From: Verrucomicrobiota bacterium
GTDB lineage: Bacteria > Verrucomicrobiota > Verrucomicrobiia > Opitutales > Opitutaceae
Length of the DNA stretch: 64,000 nucleotides
Assembly (NCBI GenBank): GCA_016871755.1
Contig: VHCJ01000014.1
Coordinates: forward strand, 1 to 64,000
Direction: 5' to 3'
The notes under the pieces are model-generated. The model was given only the letters and a program-made list of their open reading frames with translations. It was not told where the DNA came from and did not search any database. Of the stretch, positions 1 through 9,331 are shown one piece after another; positions within the stretch are counted from its first letter, which is position 1; every line of letters begins with the position of its first letter. The position numbers and the translations under genes are program-made.

Positions 1-2
1 GA

Positions 3-701
3 GCCGGGCCTTCCCTCCGCCAGGGATGGACAACCAGCGTCAGTCGTATCAACCTCAACCCATCACCCAGACCGAACTTAGGGGTGGCTCGAAAATCCGT
101 ACCCCGTCACGCCTATCTGAATATCAAAGGAGGCAGCCTGTCGCATAACATTCCCAACGAGGTCTCGGACACCGTCCTCCTGTCGAGCCGCGGCGGCTAC
201 CGCTACGACCGCACGTTCATGGAAGCGCTGGTGCGCCCCGGCACCGAAGAAGGAAACTGGGTCTCGCGCAACGGGATCGCGGTCACGGGCATCATCCAGA
301 CGGGACCGAAGGAAATGTCGTTCTTTGTGGCTCAGCATTACGCCCAGCCGACGGCCTATGTGAAGCGCTTTGCGCTGAGGCTCGACGGCCTCGCCTCGGT
401 CAATGCCCCGTATGCAGGAGGCGAGATGGTGACGAAGCCGATCGTCGTGGGAGGTCGCGACCTGGTCTTGAACTATGCCACGTCCGCGCCTGGAGAGATC
501 CGGGTGGAACTACAGGAACCCGACGGGGAACCCATTCCCGGGTACTCCTTGCTGGATGGCGCCCCCATCGTCGGTGACAGCGTGGCTCAGGCGGTCACGT
601 GGAAGCTCAAGACCGATCTCTCCGCCCTGGTTGGCAAACCCGTGCGCATCCGCTTCGTCATGAAGGACGCGGACCTCTACTCCCTCCGCTTCCGGAATTG
701 A
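3..701 (+). CDS. C-terminal part of an exported propeller/beta-sandwich protein (5' end outside window)
   Basis: The reading frame is open to the left edge, so this is the 3' part of a longer gene. A GTG at 84 is the first in-frame start but is unlikely to be the true one. The visible part matches the last third of the protein at 9332-10945: both have a DRTFMEAL/QRPFLEAF block, then RPG, GNW, MSF and RLDG(L/F)AS(V/M)NA, and end in a beta-sandwich closing with DADLYSLRF or DADVYSFRF. It is therefore probably a paralogue of that exported glycosidase-like protein. Residues upstream of about position 150 match the paralogue poorly, so either a divergent linker or a frameshift is possible. No catalytic function can be assigned from the part present. 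Confidence 0.7.
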   Translation, partial: AGPSLRQGWTTSVSRINLNPSPRPNLGVARKSVPRHAYLNIKGGSLSHNIPNEVSDTVLLSSRGGYRYDRTFMEALVRPGTEEGNWVSRNGIAVTGIIQTGPKEMSFFVAQHYAQPTAYVKRFALRLDGLASVNAPYAGGEMVTKPIVVGGRDLVLNYATSAPGEIRVELQEPDGEPIPGYSLLDGAPIVGDSVAQAVTWKLKTDLSALVGKPVRIRFVMKDADLYSLRFRN

Positions 702-754
702 ATCCGCCGCGCGCTTCTCCGCGGCTGCGTTGCCCTGATGCATTCCTTCTAACC

Positions 755-2443
755 ATGAAATCCCCCGCCTTCACGTCTCGCCGTTCGTTCCTGCCTGCCT
801 TCGCCCTCGCGAGCGGGCTCGCCCTTGCCAGTCTCTTGGGATCGCGGATCTCCGCTGCTGAGGGGCGAGCGGCATTGAGCGAGTCGGGCTTTGTGCTCCC
901 GTCGGGTAGTCCGACCCGTTTCGAGCGGCTGATCTTCCTCGCCGTCGACGAGCGTTCGCTCCCCATTCGCGACAATCTCGCTCTTTTCCTGAGCAAGCCC
1001 GAAGTCATCCGCGCCCCGGTGCTGGCGCCGGCGACATCACCGACCGCGCCCGACAACAGCGCGGCGCACTTCAACGGCACCGTGATCTACGAGGATGGGC
1101 GGTACCGCATGTGGTACTATGCAATCGGGTACGTCTCCGGAACCGCCCGGGGCAAGTCGGGAGAGTTCGGAATCAGCCCGGTCTGCTACGCCGAAAGCTC
1201 CGATGGGATCAACTGGACGCGGCCGAACCTTCGGCAGGTTGAGTGGCGTGGCACCTGGGACAACAACTGCCTCGCCATCGGTCCGGAGCCCATCCTTGGC
1301 AGCAACTGTTGTTCGGTGATCCGGGACGACGAGGATCCGCGCCCCGAGCGCCGTTACAAGATGGCCTTCGGGTTTCAGGACAAGGCGCGCAACATGTCGC
1401 GGGCGGGCACCGCGGTGAGCCCGGACGGAATCCACTGGACGCGCCTGCCCGCGGACGCCTCGGGGCCGAACTTTGCCGAGATCGGGTCCCTATATAAGCA
1501 CGGCGGGAAGTACTACCTCAACAGCCAGATCCGCGGTTGGGGCGAGGGGGATCGGCCGGAGGGGCGTCAGGCTTATGTTTGGATTTCGACCGATTTCGAA
1601 ACGTGGCTGCCCGAGCCGGCGGCCTCGTTCAAGGTGCCCGAGCCGATTGCGTCCTCGGGTTACGGAACGCATGGACTCCCGCCCGCGAACTACACGCAGG
1701 TTCACCTCGGCGTTGGAGCCACTTCGCTGGGTAACGTCGCGATCGGATTGTGGGGCATGTGGAACAACCGGATCCCGAACTGGGGTGAAGGTGGGATCGA
1801 CTGCCACCTTGGCCTCGTGGTCAGCGAGGACGGTATTCACTTCGACGAGGTGGCGAAAGGCATCCCCTACATCCGCAGCGACGAGTCGCCGGCTGACCCG
1901 GTGCCCGGGAAGAATTATCCCACCATCCTCCATCAGTCGAACAGTATGTTCAACGTGGGGAACCAGACGCTCATCTTCCACGGACGGTGGCGGAACGTCG
2001 ATTTCCAGAAGCTAAAGGGCGCGGTCCGTATGCAACACCTCGCCGAGAACTACTGGGGCGCGGTGGCGCTGGCGCGCCTCCCTCGCGACCGCTGGGGCGC
2101 GCTGGCGCTGGCGGGCGCGAACCCCTGGAGTGGCGTCAAGACCGCTGGCGCGGTGTGGACGCGGGCCCTGACGCTGCCGGCGTCGGCGGTGAGTCGCCTC
2201 ACGCTCAACGCCAGCGACCTCGCCGGCTTGAGGATCGAGGTGGCCGACGACAACTTCCGGTCAATTCAGGGCTTCAGCGACGGACGCGCGAGCGGTGCCA
2301 GCGATCAGTTCGACGCCGAGATCAAGTGGGGAAGCGCCAGTCTGGCGGACCTCGCGGGCCGGACCGTGCGGTTTCGCGTCCACTTTAAGCGCAGCGAAGG
2401 TACCTATCCTCGGCTCTATGCCCTCAATCTGTCCACGAAGTAG
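755..2443 (+). CDS. Tat-exported beta-propeller protein of glycosidase type
   Basis: The 562-residue product starts with a twin-arginine signal (SRRSFL at 8-13 followed by a hydrophobic stretch to about 34). The body looks like a five-bladed propeller of the GH32/GH43 kind: a HFNGT...YRMWYYA block at 105-123 and repeated Asp-box-like motifs at 148-154, 222-228 and 357-363. Residues from about 465 form a beta-sandwich like the ones in the neighbouring proteins ending at 701 and 10945. ATG 755 was chosen because it begins the Tat signal and follows a pyrimidine-rich tract; the frame is open further upstream, but that part overlaps the previous gene. Activity is inferred to be glycan hydrolysis or binding in the periplasm. 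The catalytic carboxylates were not identified. Confidence 0.75.
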   Translation: MKSPAFTSRRSFLPAFALASGLALASLLGSRISAAEGRAALSESGFVLPSGSPTRFERLIFLAVDERSLPIRDNLALFLSKPEVIRAPVLAPATSPTAPDNSAAHFNGTVIYEDGRYRMWYYAIGYVSGTARGKSGEFGISPVCYAESSDGINWTRPNLRQVEWRGTWDNNCLAIGPEPILGSNCCSVIRDDEDPRPERRYKMAFGFQDKARNMSRAGTAVSPDGIHWTRLPADASGPNFAEIGSLYKHGGKYYLNSQIRGWGEGDRPEGRQAYVWISTDFETWLPEPAASFKVPEPIASSGYGTHGLPPANYTQVHLGVGATSLGNVAIGLWGMWNNRIPNWGEGGIDCHLGLVVSEDGIHFDEVAKGIPYIRSDESPADPVPGKNYPTILHQSNSMFNVGNQTLIFHGRWRNVDFQKLKGAVRMQHLAENYWGAVALARLPRDRWGALALAGANPWSGVKTAGAVWTRALTLPASAVSRLTLNASDLAGLRIEVADDNFRSIQGFSDGRASGASDQFDAEIKWGSASLADLAGRTVRFRVHFKRSEGTYPRLYALNLSTK

Positions 2444-3314
2444 ACGGTTTGCCCGGCTGCCGTTCGGTCTCCTGCTGCTCGGCCTTGCGCTGGCATCTAG
2501 CGCAAGAGGGAAGTCGTCCGACCTCGAGACTCGGTTCTCGGTGCTCAGTGGTGCGGAGCAGGTCGGTGTGACGGTGCTGGAGCCAGGTCCCGATCGCGTC
2601 GCGACGGATGCCCTGCTGCTGCTGAACTTCGCGACGGATCGCACTACCTCTCTTCGTGATCCGCTGTACGGCGACCCCGTGCGACGGTTTCTTGCGGCCG
2701 GTCATCGGGCAGCCAGCTTCGATGTGCCCGCGCACGGAGAGCGCATTGATGCGGCGGGGAAGGGGATCGAAGGACTGCGGGAGCGGCTGCTCGCGGGTCG
2801 GGATCCCTTTGCGGGCTTCGTCGCAGACGGTCGTGCGGTGATCGACGAGTGCATCCGCCGTGGTCTGGCTCGCGCTGGGCGGATCGTTGTGTGTGGGAAT
2901 TCCCGCGCCGGCTATTGCGCATTGCGACTCGCGGCGGAGGACCCTCGAGTCAGCGCGGTCGCCGGCCTGGCGCCCGTGACGGATTGGCGGGAGCTCCGTG
3001 AATTCTCGCGGGTGCAGGAGAACCTGGCGGTGGCGGCGCTGGCCCTGGATCGCTTCGCGGAGACGCTGGCCGGGCGACCCGTGTATCTCGTGCTCGGCAA
3101 CGCCGATCGCCGGGTGGGAACCGCCGCGTTTGCGAGGCTCGTGCACAGACTCACCGAGGTGGAGGCGGCGCGCGGACTGGAGCAGTCGGCGCTTTGCCTT
3201 CTGATCGTCGACGACTCACCCGGGCACACGCTGGCGGACCGCTGGAGCGCGGAGGCGGCCCGTTTCTTGATTGCACACGGGGGGAAGTCGGATTTCGCGA
3301 CCAATCGGAACTAG
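2418..3314 (+). CDS. Exported alpha/beta hydrolase
   Basis: The 298-residue protein has an N-terminal signal (about residues 14-30) and an alpha/beta-hydrolase fold. The nucleophile elbow is GNSRAG with Ser162. Asp230 (LGNADRR) and His270 (SPGH) complete a plausible triad. The size and layout fit a dienelactone-hydrolase or acetyl-xylan-esterase type enzyme, so it may remove ester groups from the substrate handled by this cluster. ATG 2418 overlaps the previous gene by 26 bp, and the next gene starts 3 bp after its stop, so it sits inside a tight rightward operon. The ester specificity is unknown. Confidence 0.75.
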   Translation: MPSICPRSRRFARLPFGLLLLGLALASSARGKSSDLETRFSVLSGAEQVGVTVLEPGPDRVATDALLLLNFATDRTTSLRDPLYGDPVRRFLAAGHRAASFDVPAHGERIDAAGKGIEGLRERLLAGRDPFAGFVADGRAVIDECIRRGLARAGRIVVCGNSRAGYCALRLAAEDPRVSAVAGLAPVTDWRELREFSRVQENLAVAALALDRFAETLAGRPVYLVLGNADRRVGTAAFARLVHRLTEVEAARGLEQSALCLLIVDDSPGHTLADRWSAEAARFLIAHGGKSDFATNRN

Positions 3315-3317
3315 TCC

Positions 3318-4544
3318 ATGAAAATTGTTGATGTTCGTACGACGCTGCTGACCGGGCCCTCGACCCACGATCCCTTTCTGCGCGAGGCGCGTAAGCTGCG
3401 GAGCGCGGCGTTCGTCGAGGTCATTACGACTGATGGCCTGATTGGCGTCGGTGAGACCTACGCTGGCTACGCCTGCCCGGAGGTGATTCCGAGCATCGTC
3501 GACTTTTTCCGGCCCATCCTCGTCGGCCAGACAGTGGACGATATCCCCGCACTGTGGCGACGCATGTACCGGTGCGGTAACTCGTGGTGCCGCGTTGGAC
3601 TCGGTACGGCGGTTCTCTCGGGTATCGAGGCTGCGCTTTGGGACCTGAAGGGCAAACGGGCCGGCCTGCCGGTGCATGCACTGCTTGGAGGAGCCAAGCA
3701 TGACAGGCTCCCTTGCTACGCCACTGGAGGACCGGCGAACTATCCCAAGGAGAATCTCGGGCGGAAGATCGACCACTATTTCAGCCTTGGGTTCCGGGGC
3801 ATCAAGGTCGCCGTCGGCAGCTTCGCTCGCGATGGCGGGTGGTACACACCGGAAAGCGAGGCGGAGGCGGTCGACTTTGAGGCCGACAAACTGCGTTTCA
3901 TGCGGGAGCGCGCCGGGAAGGATGCGTGGATCATGCTCGACGCCCACATGGACAACAAAGAGGGGGCAATCTGGTCTCTCGAAACCTGTGTGGCGGTGGC
4001 ACGCGCGCTCGAGCCCTTCGACCTTTTCTTCTTCGAGGAACTGCGGCCCTACACGGACCCGTGGGGGTATGCCGAGTTGTGCCGCCGGACGAGCATTCCG
4101 ATCGCGGGTGGCGAGTTCCTCACGGCAACCTATGAATGGAGAGTCTTTTCGGAGCAGGACTGCTTCGATATCGGGCAACCCGACGCCTCCTTCACGGGGG
4201 GACTGGGGGAGTTCCTCGCGGTCGCCGGAATGCTCGGCGCCCGGGGCAGGCAGGTCGCCACTCACGCGTGGGGCGCCGGCGCCTCGCTCATGCAAAACGT
4301 TCACGCAGGCTTCGCCGCGGCCAACACCTGCATGCTGGAGGTTCCCCCGGACTACGGGCCCCTGCACTCCGAATTGATCGATGGCGGACTGATCCTGCGC
4401 GACGGCTTTATCCTTCCGCCCGAAAGGCCCGGGCTCGGCATCAGGCTGACCGACGACATCCGTCGCCGCTTCCCCTTCCGGCCAGGTTCGGGGGAGTTCA
4501 TCAGCGTGCCCGGGAAAATCCTCAACGACGATCTCCTCCCATGA
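3318..4544 (+). CDS. Enolase-superfamily sugar-acid dehydratase (copy 1)
   Basis: This 408-residue protein belongs to the mandelate racemase/muconate lactonizing enzyme group. Metal ligands are Asp208, Glu240 and Glu266. The His316-Asp289 dyad has the 27-residue spacing of mandelate racemase (297 and 270). Lys163 lies on the second barrel strand, but the second lysine of a KxK motif is replaced (KVA), which favours a dehydratase over a racemase. The usual EEP motif reads EEL at 240-242. The expected reaction is dehydration of an aldonate to a 2-keto-3-deoxy acid. Its stop overlaps the next start by 4 bp (ATGA), so it is translationally coupled to the dehydrogenase. An ungapped paralogue lies at 24036. 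Confidence 0.88.
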   Translation: MKIVDVRTTLLTGPSTHDPFLREARKLRSAAFVEVITTDGLIGVGETYAGYACPEVIPSIVDFFRPILVGQTVDDIPALWRRMYRCGNSWCRVGLGTAVLSGIEAALWDLKGKRAGLPVHALLGGAKHDRLPCYATGGPANYPKENLGRKIDHYFSLGFRGIKVAVGSFARDGGWYTPESEAEAVDFEADKLRFMRERAGKDAWIMLDAHMDNKEGAIWSLETCVAVARALEPFDLFFFEELRPYTDPWGYAELCRRTSIPIAGGEFLTATYEWRVFSEQDCFDIGQPDASFTGGLGEFLAVAGMLGARGRQVATHAWGAGASLMQNVHAGFAAANTCMLEVPPDYGPLHSELIDGGLILRDGFILPPERPGLGIRLTDDIRRRFPFRPGSGEFISVPGKILNDDLLP

Positions 4545-5551
4545 ACATCCTCATCGATCTGGTGCCTCATGTCCCGGCCCTCCAGGCCATCCGCGCATCG
4601 GGTCGTCACACGCTGGAGGTGATGGACCCGCCGTTGGAGCAGCGGAGGCGAATCGATCCCGCCCGGCTGCAAGAGGTTGAGGTCCTGCTGTGCACGTTTC
4701 CCCCGGAGAACTTTGCCGACCTGCCGCGCCTGCGTTGGATCCAGTTGTCATCGACTGGCTACAGCCAGCTCTTCGGGCTGGGGCTGGCGGCCCGCCGCAT
4801 TCGGGCGACCAATTCCCGCGGCTGCTTTGATTGCCCGATCGCGGAGTGGAACGTGGCGATGATCGTGAATCTCGCGCGTGACCTCCGGCAGATGATCCGC
4901 AACCAGGACGCGGCGGTGTGGGACCGCTCCGCCCGTTTTCAGCGCGAGGTTCGCGGCCTGACCGTCGGCCTTTGGGGCTACGGCGGAATCGGACGCGAAA
5001 CCGCGCGTCTGTGCCGTGCGCTCGGCTTGCGCGTGCACGTGCTGACGCGGCAGGGAGTTTCTGATCGCGGGGATACCTATCTCGTGCCGGGAACCGGCGA
5101 TCCGACGGGCACGTTGCCCGACCGTACTTTCCGGGCGGGGGAGGAACTCGAGTTTCTTGCCGGCCTCGACTTCCTCGTGATCGGCATGCCCCTGACCAAG
5201 GCGACCGACGGGCTCATCGGTGAGCGCGAGCTGCGCGCGCTTCCCCCGCACGCGTTCGTGCTCAATCCCGCGCGCGGCCCGATCATCCAGGAGGCTGCGC
5301 TCCTGCGGGCGCTGCGCGAGGGTTGGATCGCCGGGGCGGCGCTCGATACGCACTACGCCTATCCGCTTCCCGCGGAGCATCCGCTCTGGCGGATGAACAA
5401 CGTGATCCTCACGCCGCACATTTCCGGCTCGGGCCTGAGTCCGCACTTCCTTGAGCGTGTCTGGGACATCTTTTCGCTCAACCTTGAACGAATGGAGCGG
5501 GGACAGCCGCTCCTGAATGAATTGTCCGCCGACCAACTGGCGGGCGGTTGA
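4541..5551 (+). CDS. D-2-hydroxyacid dehydrogenase family protein (copy 1), atypical triad
   Basis: The 336-residue protein has the D-isomer-specific 2-hydroxyacid dehydrogenase fold. The Rossmann motif GYGGIG is at 146-151, Arg245 in NPARG and His293 in TPH. The acid that normally completes the Arg-Glu-His triad, five residues after the Asp of the 'LD' motif, is Tyr274. Strand beta-2 ends in VLTR with no acidic residue, which suggests NADP(H) over NAD(H). An insertion with a VPGTGDP motif (182-188) follows. It is coupled by ATGA to the dehydratase before it. It probably reduces or oxidises the 2-position of a sugar acid in the same pathway; the direction is not known. Confidence 0.85.
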   Translation: MNILIDLVPHVPALQAIRASGRHTLEVMDPPLEQRRRIDPARLQEVEVLLCTFPPENFADLPRLRWIQLSSTGYSQLFGLGLAARRIRATNSRGCFDCPIAEWNVAMIVNLARDLRQMIRNQDAAVWDRSARFQREVRGLTVGLWGYGGIGRETARLCRALGLRVHVLTRQGVSDRGDTYLVPGTGDPTGTLPDRTFRAGEELEFLAGLDFLVIGMPLTKATDGLIGERELRALPPHAFVLNPARGPIIQEAALLRALREGWIAGAALDTHYAYPLPAEHPLWRMNNVILTPHISGSGLSPHFLERVWDIFSLNLERMERGQPLLNELSADQLAGG

Positions 5552-5582
5552 ACTCGCACCCCGTCCTTTGCCTCTCACGATC

Positions 5583-6893
5583 ATGTTTCGCCGCCCCCGA
5601 TTACTCGCCTCATTCGCCCTCGCCCTGCTCCCAGCCTTGCCGCTGGCATCGCAGTCCACGGTCCGCTTCGAGGAGAAGCTTATCTGGAACGACTACACCT
5701 ATGGTTTCGGCGTTCAGGCGGCCGATCTCGATGGCGACGGGTTCGTCGACCTCGTGACGGCTGACACCTCCGGCTTCGTCCAAGCCGAGGCGTACGCGGG
5801 AGAGCCTCCGGGCAGCGGACCGACGGATGCTGGAATCCGGCGGCCGGCGATGTCGGGCGGACCCTCGCCGCGCAACAGCCATGTGTATTGGTTTCGCAAT
5901 GACGGACGCGGTGGGTTCGAGCGCCGCTACATTGTCCGCGATGATCCCAATCGCCGGTTGGAGCGGCATGTGATTGTGGACCTGAATGGTGACCGACGTC
6001 CTGACGTCATCATGGTGGACAACTTCCTCGGCGACATCGTTTGGTTCGAGAATCCAGGATCCGACGCCCTCAAGCGCGGGGACCTTTGGCGGAAGCGCTT
6101 CATTTCCAAGGGAGGCATGTTTGGATCGGTGGACGTCACGGTGGCGGACTTCGACGGCGACGGTTTGCTCGACGTAGTCGGTGCGGGCTGGCGGCTGGGA
6201 AACTGCTTCACGTTCTTCCGGAATCCCGGCCCACTCTCGGCGGCGGAGTGGCCGGGAGCGGTGATCGACAGTGGTTTTCCGGGTGCGTCCTGCGTCGTGG
6301 CGGGTGACATCGACGGCGACGGCCGGGGCGACGTGCTGGCGACGAGTCGGGACTCGCGGGCGGTGATGTGGTATCGAGCGCAATCCGGTCCCGGCGGCCT
6401 CGTCTGGCGCCGAAACGTGATCGATCTCACCCCGAGTCCCGAGCCTGTTTTCGCGAAGCTCGCGGATCTCAATCGCGACGGCCGATTGGACGTTGTGCTC
6501 GCGTGGGGCGGATATCTCTCCATCCCGGAAGGCAAGCCCCGCCCTGGTTCCGTGGTGTGGTATCGCAACGCGGGAGTCGCGGATGACCGGGTGCAGTGGA
6601 GCAAGCACGTCATCAGCCATGAACTGCCCGGGGCGGTCGATGTTGTTGTCGCCGACTTCAATGGTGACGGTCGCGACGACGTGGCGGCGCTCGGTTGGAT
6701 GCCGGGAGAGATCGCGTGGTTCGACAACGCCGGCGATCCTGCGGGCCGCTGGCGGAAGCACTCCGTGAAGACCAACTATCCCAACGCCAACCAGATCATC
6801 GCCGCTGACTTCGATCGTGACGGTCGCCTCGACCTCGCTGCGATCGCCGACTACGGAGCGATGGAGCTGAGTTGGTGGCGCAACGTCCCATGA
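5583..6893 (+). CDS. Exported FG-GAP/VCBS repeat protein
   Basis: The 436-residue protein has a signal peptide (residues 1 to about 23, ending LASQS) and seven calcium-loop repeats of the D-x-(D/N)-x-D-G-x-x-D type. They include DLDGDGFVD, DLNGDRRPD, DFDGDGLLD, DIDGDGRGD, DLNRDGRLD, DFNGDGRDD and DFDRDGRLD. Seven repeats predict a seven-bladed integrin-like propeller. It has no recognisable catalytic domain and probably binds a carbohydrate or protein outside the cytoplasm. ATG 5583 lies 31 bp after the dehydrogenase, so it is likely in the same transcript. About 200 bp with no gene (6894-7097) follow. Confidence 0.85.
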   Translation: MFRRPRLLASFALALLPALPLASQSTVRFEEKLIWNDYTYGFGVQAADLDGDGFVDLVTADTSGFVQAEAYAGEPPGSGPTDAGIRRPAMSGGPSPRNSHVYWFRNDGRGGFERRYIVRDDPNRRLERHVIVDLNGDRRPDVIMVDNFLGDIVWFENPGSDALKRGDLWRKRFISKGGMFGSVDVTVADFDGDGLLDVVGAGWRLGNCFTFFRNPGPLSAAEWPGAVIDSGFPGASCVVAGDIDGDGRGDVLATSRDSRAVMWYRAQSGPGGLVWRRNVIDLTPSPEPVFAKLADLNRDGRLDVVLAWGGYLSIPEGKPRPGSVVWYRNAGVADDRVQWSKHVISHELPGAVDVVVADFNGDGRDDVAALGWMPGEIAWFDNAGDPAGRWRKHSVKTNYPNANQIIAADFDRDGRLDLAAIADYGAMELSWWRNVP

Positions 6894-7097
6894 GTCGACT
6901 CCGCCGGATCCTTCCGCCTTCGGTCAACTGCTCGCGCGCGCTGATCGAATCCGAATTTCCTCACTTCTCCAATCTCGTCTCCATCGTCCTCTGCCGATCC
7001 GGCCCTTCGAACCAGATCAGCCCCTCCCATCTGAGTCGTCGAAGACTGTCCACATCCCCATCCTGATCCTTTTTCCCAAACCCTCAGCCTCTTCCCC

Positions 7098-8048
7098 ATG
7101 TCCAAGAAACTTGTCCGTCTGAATCGAAAGAACCTTCGCGGAGTCTGGTGTGCCTTGATCGTTCCGTGGAATGCCCGCGGAACCGTGGATGCGCGCCGCT
7201 TTGCCCGTGAAATCCGGGCCTACCGGGGCACTGGGGTGCATGGGGTCTACACGGGAGGCACGACCGGAGAGTTCTACGCCCAGTCCGATGCGACCTATGA
7301 GCGGATTACGGAGATCGCCTGTGAGGAGGCGCACGCCAGCGGCCTGCCGATCCAGATTGGGGCCACGGCTTTGAGCACGCTGACGGCAAGGCAGCGCATC
7401 CGTCATGCCGTGAAGTCCGGGGCGGACGCGATCCAGATCGCGCTGCCCTGCTGGCTGGAACTCAAGGATGACGAGGTGCTCCGGTTTGTCCGGGAAATCG
7501 CGGACGAAGCGGGATCGACGCCGATCGTGCTGTACCTGACCAGTCGCTCGAAGCGGAAGGTCGCCCCGCCGCTGTTCGGCGAACTGGCCGCGGCAGTCCC
7601 GACCTTTATCGGCACAAAGGACACGGGCAGCGACCTTGAGACGGTCCGTGCGCTCCTGCAGGCGGCGCCGGAGGTGGCGATTTTCGGTGGAGAGGACTTT
7701 TATGAACGCATTCCGGTGGGTGGTCGAGGAGGGTACTGCTCGATCACTGGATTCAATGCCCGCAAAGTCGTGGAACTCTACGAACTCTGCGCGGCGGGTC
7801 GCATGGACGAGGCGAAGCCGTTGGCCGATGCGATCCACCGCTATCTGTACGAGGCGTTGATTCCGCTGGTCAAGGAGCAGGGACTCTGGGACTCAGCGGT
7901 CGATCGAATCCAGCGCGTAGCGGGTGGGGTGGATGTCGGCGTCGCCTGCCAGTCTCCCTATCGCAGCGGCACGGCGGCGCACGTCCGGCAGGTAATCGCG
8001 TGGGTCCGCAAGCACACCCCCGAGTTGCTGCCGGACCACCTCCGATGA
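7098..8048 (+). CDS. DapA/NanA-family class I aldolase
   Basis: The 316-residue TIM barrel belongs to the dihydrodipicolinate synthase/N-acetylneuraminate lyase family. GGTTGE (53-58) binds the pyruvyl carboxylate, Tyr146 is the general acid/base and Lys174 in GTKDTG forms the Schiff base. The usual YNxP after the tyrosine is YLTSR, unlike true DapA, so a role in catabolic cleavage of a 2-keto-3-deoxy acid to pyruvate plus an aldehyde is more likely than lysine synthesis. Some family members are dehydratases (KDG type), which cannot be excluded. The start follows a pyrimidine-rich stretch and no Shine-Dalgarno sequence. Confidence 0.85.
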   Translation: MSKKLVRLNRKNLRGVWCALIVPWNARGTVDARRFAREIRAYRGTGVHGVYTGGTTGEFYAQSDATYERITEIACEEAHASGLPIQIGATALSTLTARQRIRHAVKSGADAIQIALPCWLELKDDEVLRFVREIADEAGSTPIVLYLTSRSKRKVAPPLFGELAAAVPTFIGTKDTGSDLETVRALLQAAPEVAIFGGEDFYERIPVGGRGGYCSITGFNARKVVELYELCAAGRMDEAKPLADAIHRYLYEALIPLVKEQGLWDSAVDRIQRVAGGVDVGVACQSPYRSGTAAHVRQVIAWVRKHTPELLPDHLR

Positions 8049-8168
8049 TGCCCATCACGAGCCGTTTCCTTGGCGCACGCTGGCTCCTGCCCGCGATGCA
8101 CCTCGTCCCCCATCCAGTTCGGCGCTGGCTATGATGTCGCCGCTGCATCAACCCAGAGAAGTCCTTCC

Positions 8169-9290
8169 ATGAGCTATCAGATCGAATTCGAAACCACGGT
8201 GTGTCGCATGCCGCCGGGCACCGCCTTCAGCGCCGTCGCGGGTCCGCGGGTCGTGCGCACCTCCGACGGCGGGCTCGCGTGCTCGTTCGTCGCCCAGTCA
8301 GGGCTCGGGGTGAATGACTTCACCCCGATGCTGGCCCGCTCGGTCGACGGCGGTCGGAGTTGGGGCGAGGCGAGTCCGCTGTGGCCTGACCTCATCGGGA
8401 AGTACTCGATCTTCGGCTCGATGAGCCGGGGTCTCGGCGGGCGCCTCCGTTTCTTCGGCTCGCGTACGGTGATCGCGGCTCCGGGAGAACTGTTCTGGTC
8501 CGATGCGCTGCAGGGCCTGAAAGCCAACGAACTGATCTGGTCGGAGTCTTCCGATGACGGTCGTACCTGGGCGGCCTTCCGGGTCATTCCACAGCCGGTG
8601 CCCGGCAGCGCTGAGGCGCCGGGCGCGCTGTGCGAGACGCAGACCGGAGGCTTGGTCTGCTGCTACGCGCCGTACCGCACCTTTGATCCGGCGGTGGTCG
8701 TGGAGACCAACCAGATCGTTTCCCTTGCGAGCGACGACGGCGGCAAGACCTGGCGGGCGGCCCGAATGGTGACGTTCCCGAACCCCAAGGCGAACGGGGC
8801 GGAGGCGTGGGTGGTGGAACTCTCGGACGGACGCATCCTTGGGACCGCGTGGCACATCAATCCCGGCGTCGACGAGCCAAACGCCTTTGCGCTGTCGCCG
8901 GACGGGGGCTTCACGTGGGGCGCGACGCAGTCCACCGGCATCCTCGGTCAATCGACCGCGCTGGCACCGTGGCGCGAGGGCGAGGCACTGTTCATCTACA
9001 ACCAGCGGCGCCACGGCGACATCGGAGTCTGGCTGGCCCGCGTGCGGCCGGAGGGCGGTCGCTTCGGCGTGGCGAGCAACGCCCGGGTCTGGGCCGCGCC
9101 GCGCCCGGCGCAGGACCCGACGAAGACGACGCATGAGAGCTGGACCAACTTCTCGTTCGGCGAACCGGCGGCCGTGGTGCTGCCGGATGAATCGGTGTTC
9201 GTCGTGCTGTGGACCGCGCCCGCCAGCGGCGGCGGCGAAATCCGCGGCGTCAAGGTGCGGCTGAATTCCGCGTCGGTGAACACGCTGTAG
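8169..9290 (+). CDS. BNR/Asp-box propeller protein, sialidase-like, no signal peptide
   Basis: The 373-residue protein carries four Asp boxes (S-x-D-x-G-x-x-W) at 58-65, 127-134, 188-195 and 243-250, the hallmark of six-bladed sialidase-type propellers. Arginines in GPRVVR near 27-30 could be the first of the carboxylate-binding triad. No signal peptide or membrane segment precedes the propeller when ATG 8169 is used. A longer frame from 8070 lacks a signal as well. It is therefore probably cytoplasmic, which is unusual for this fold. It may act on an imported oligosaccharide or a sugar acid. The assignment to sialidase activity is not certain. Confidence 0.78.
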   Translation: MSYQIEFETTVCRMPPGTAFSAVAGPRVVRTSDGGLACSFVAQSGLGVNDFTPMLARSVDGGRSWGEASPLWPDLIGKYSIFGSMSRGLGGRLRFFGSRTVIAAPGELFWSDALQGLKANELIWSESSDDGRTWAAFRVIPQPVPGSAEAPGALCETQTGGLVCCYAPYRTFDPAVVVETNQIVSLASDDGGKTWRAARMVTFPNPKANGAEAWVVELSDGRILGTAWHINPGVDEPNAFALSPDGGFTWGATQSTGILGQSTALAPWREGEALFIYNQRRHGDIGVWLARVRPEGGRFGVASNARVWAAPRPAQDPTKTTHESWTNFSFGEPAAVVLPDESVFVVLWTAPASGGGEIRGVKVRLNSASVNTL

Positions 9291-9331
9291 CTTCGGACTC
9301 TCTTTCAGATCCTCGATCCTTCGCTCTCTAT

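Noticed and set aside
1-83. Frameshift or pseudogene at the left edge
   Set aside because: The frame is open to the edge, and the poor match to the paralogue over about 60 residues can be divergence. The window does not show enough to call it broken.
7098-8048. DapA for lysine synthesis
   Set aside because: The YLTSR in place of YNxP and the catabolic setting argue against it, though a lysine role was considered.
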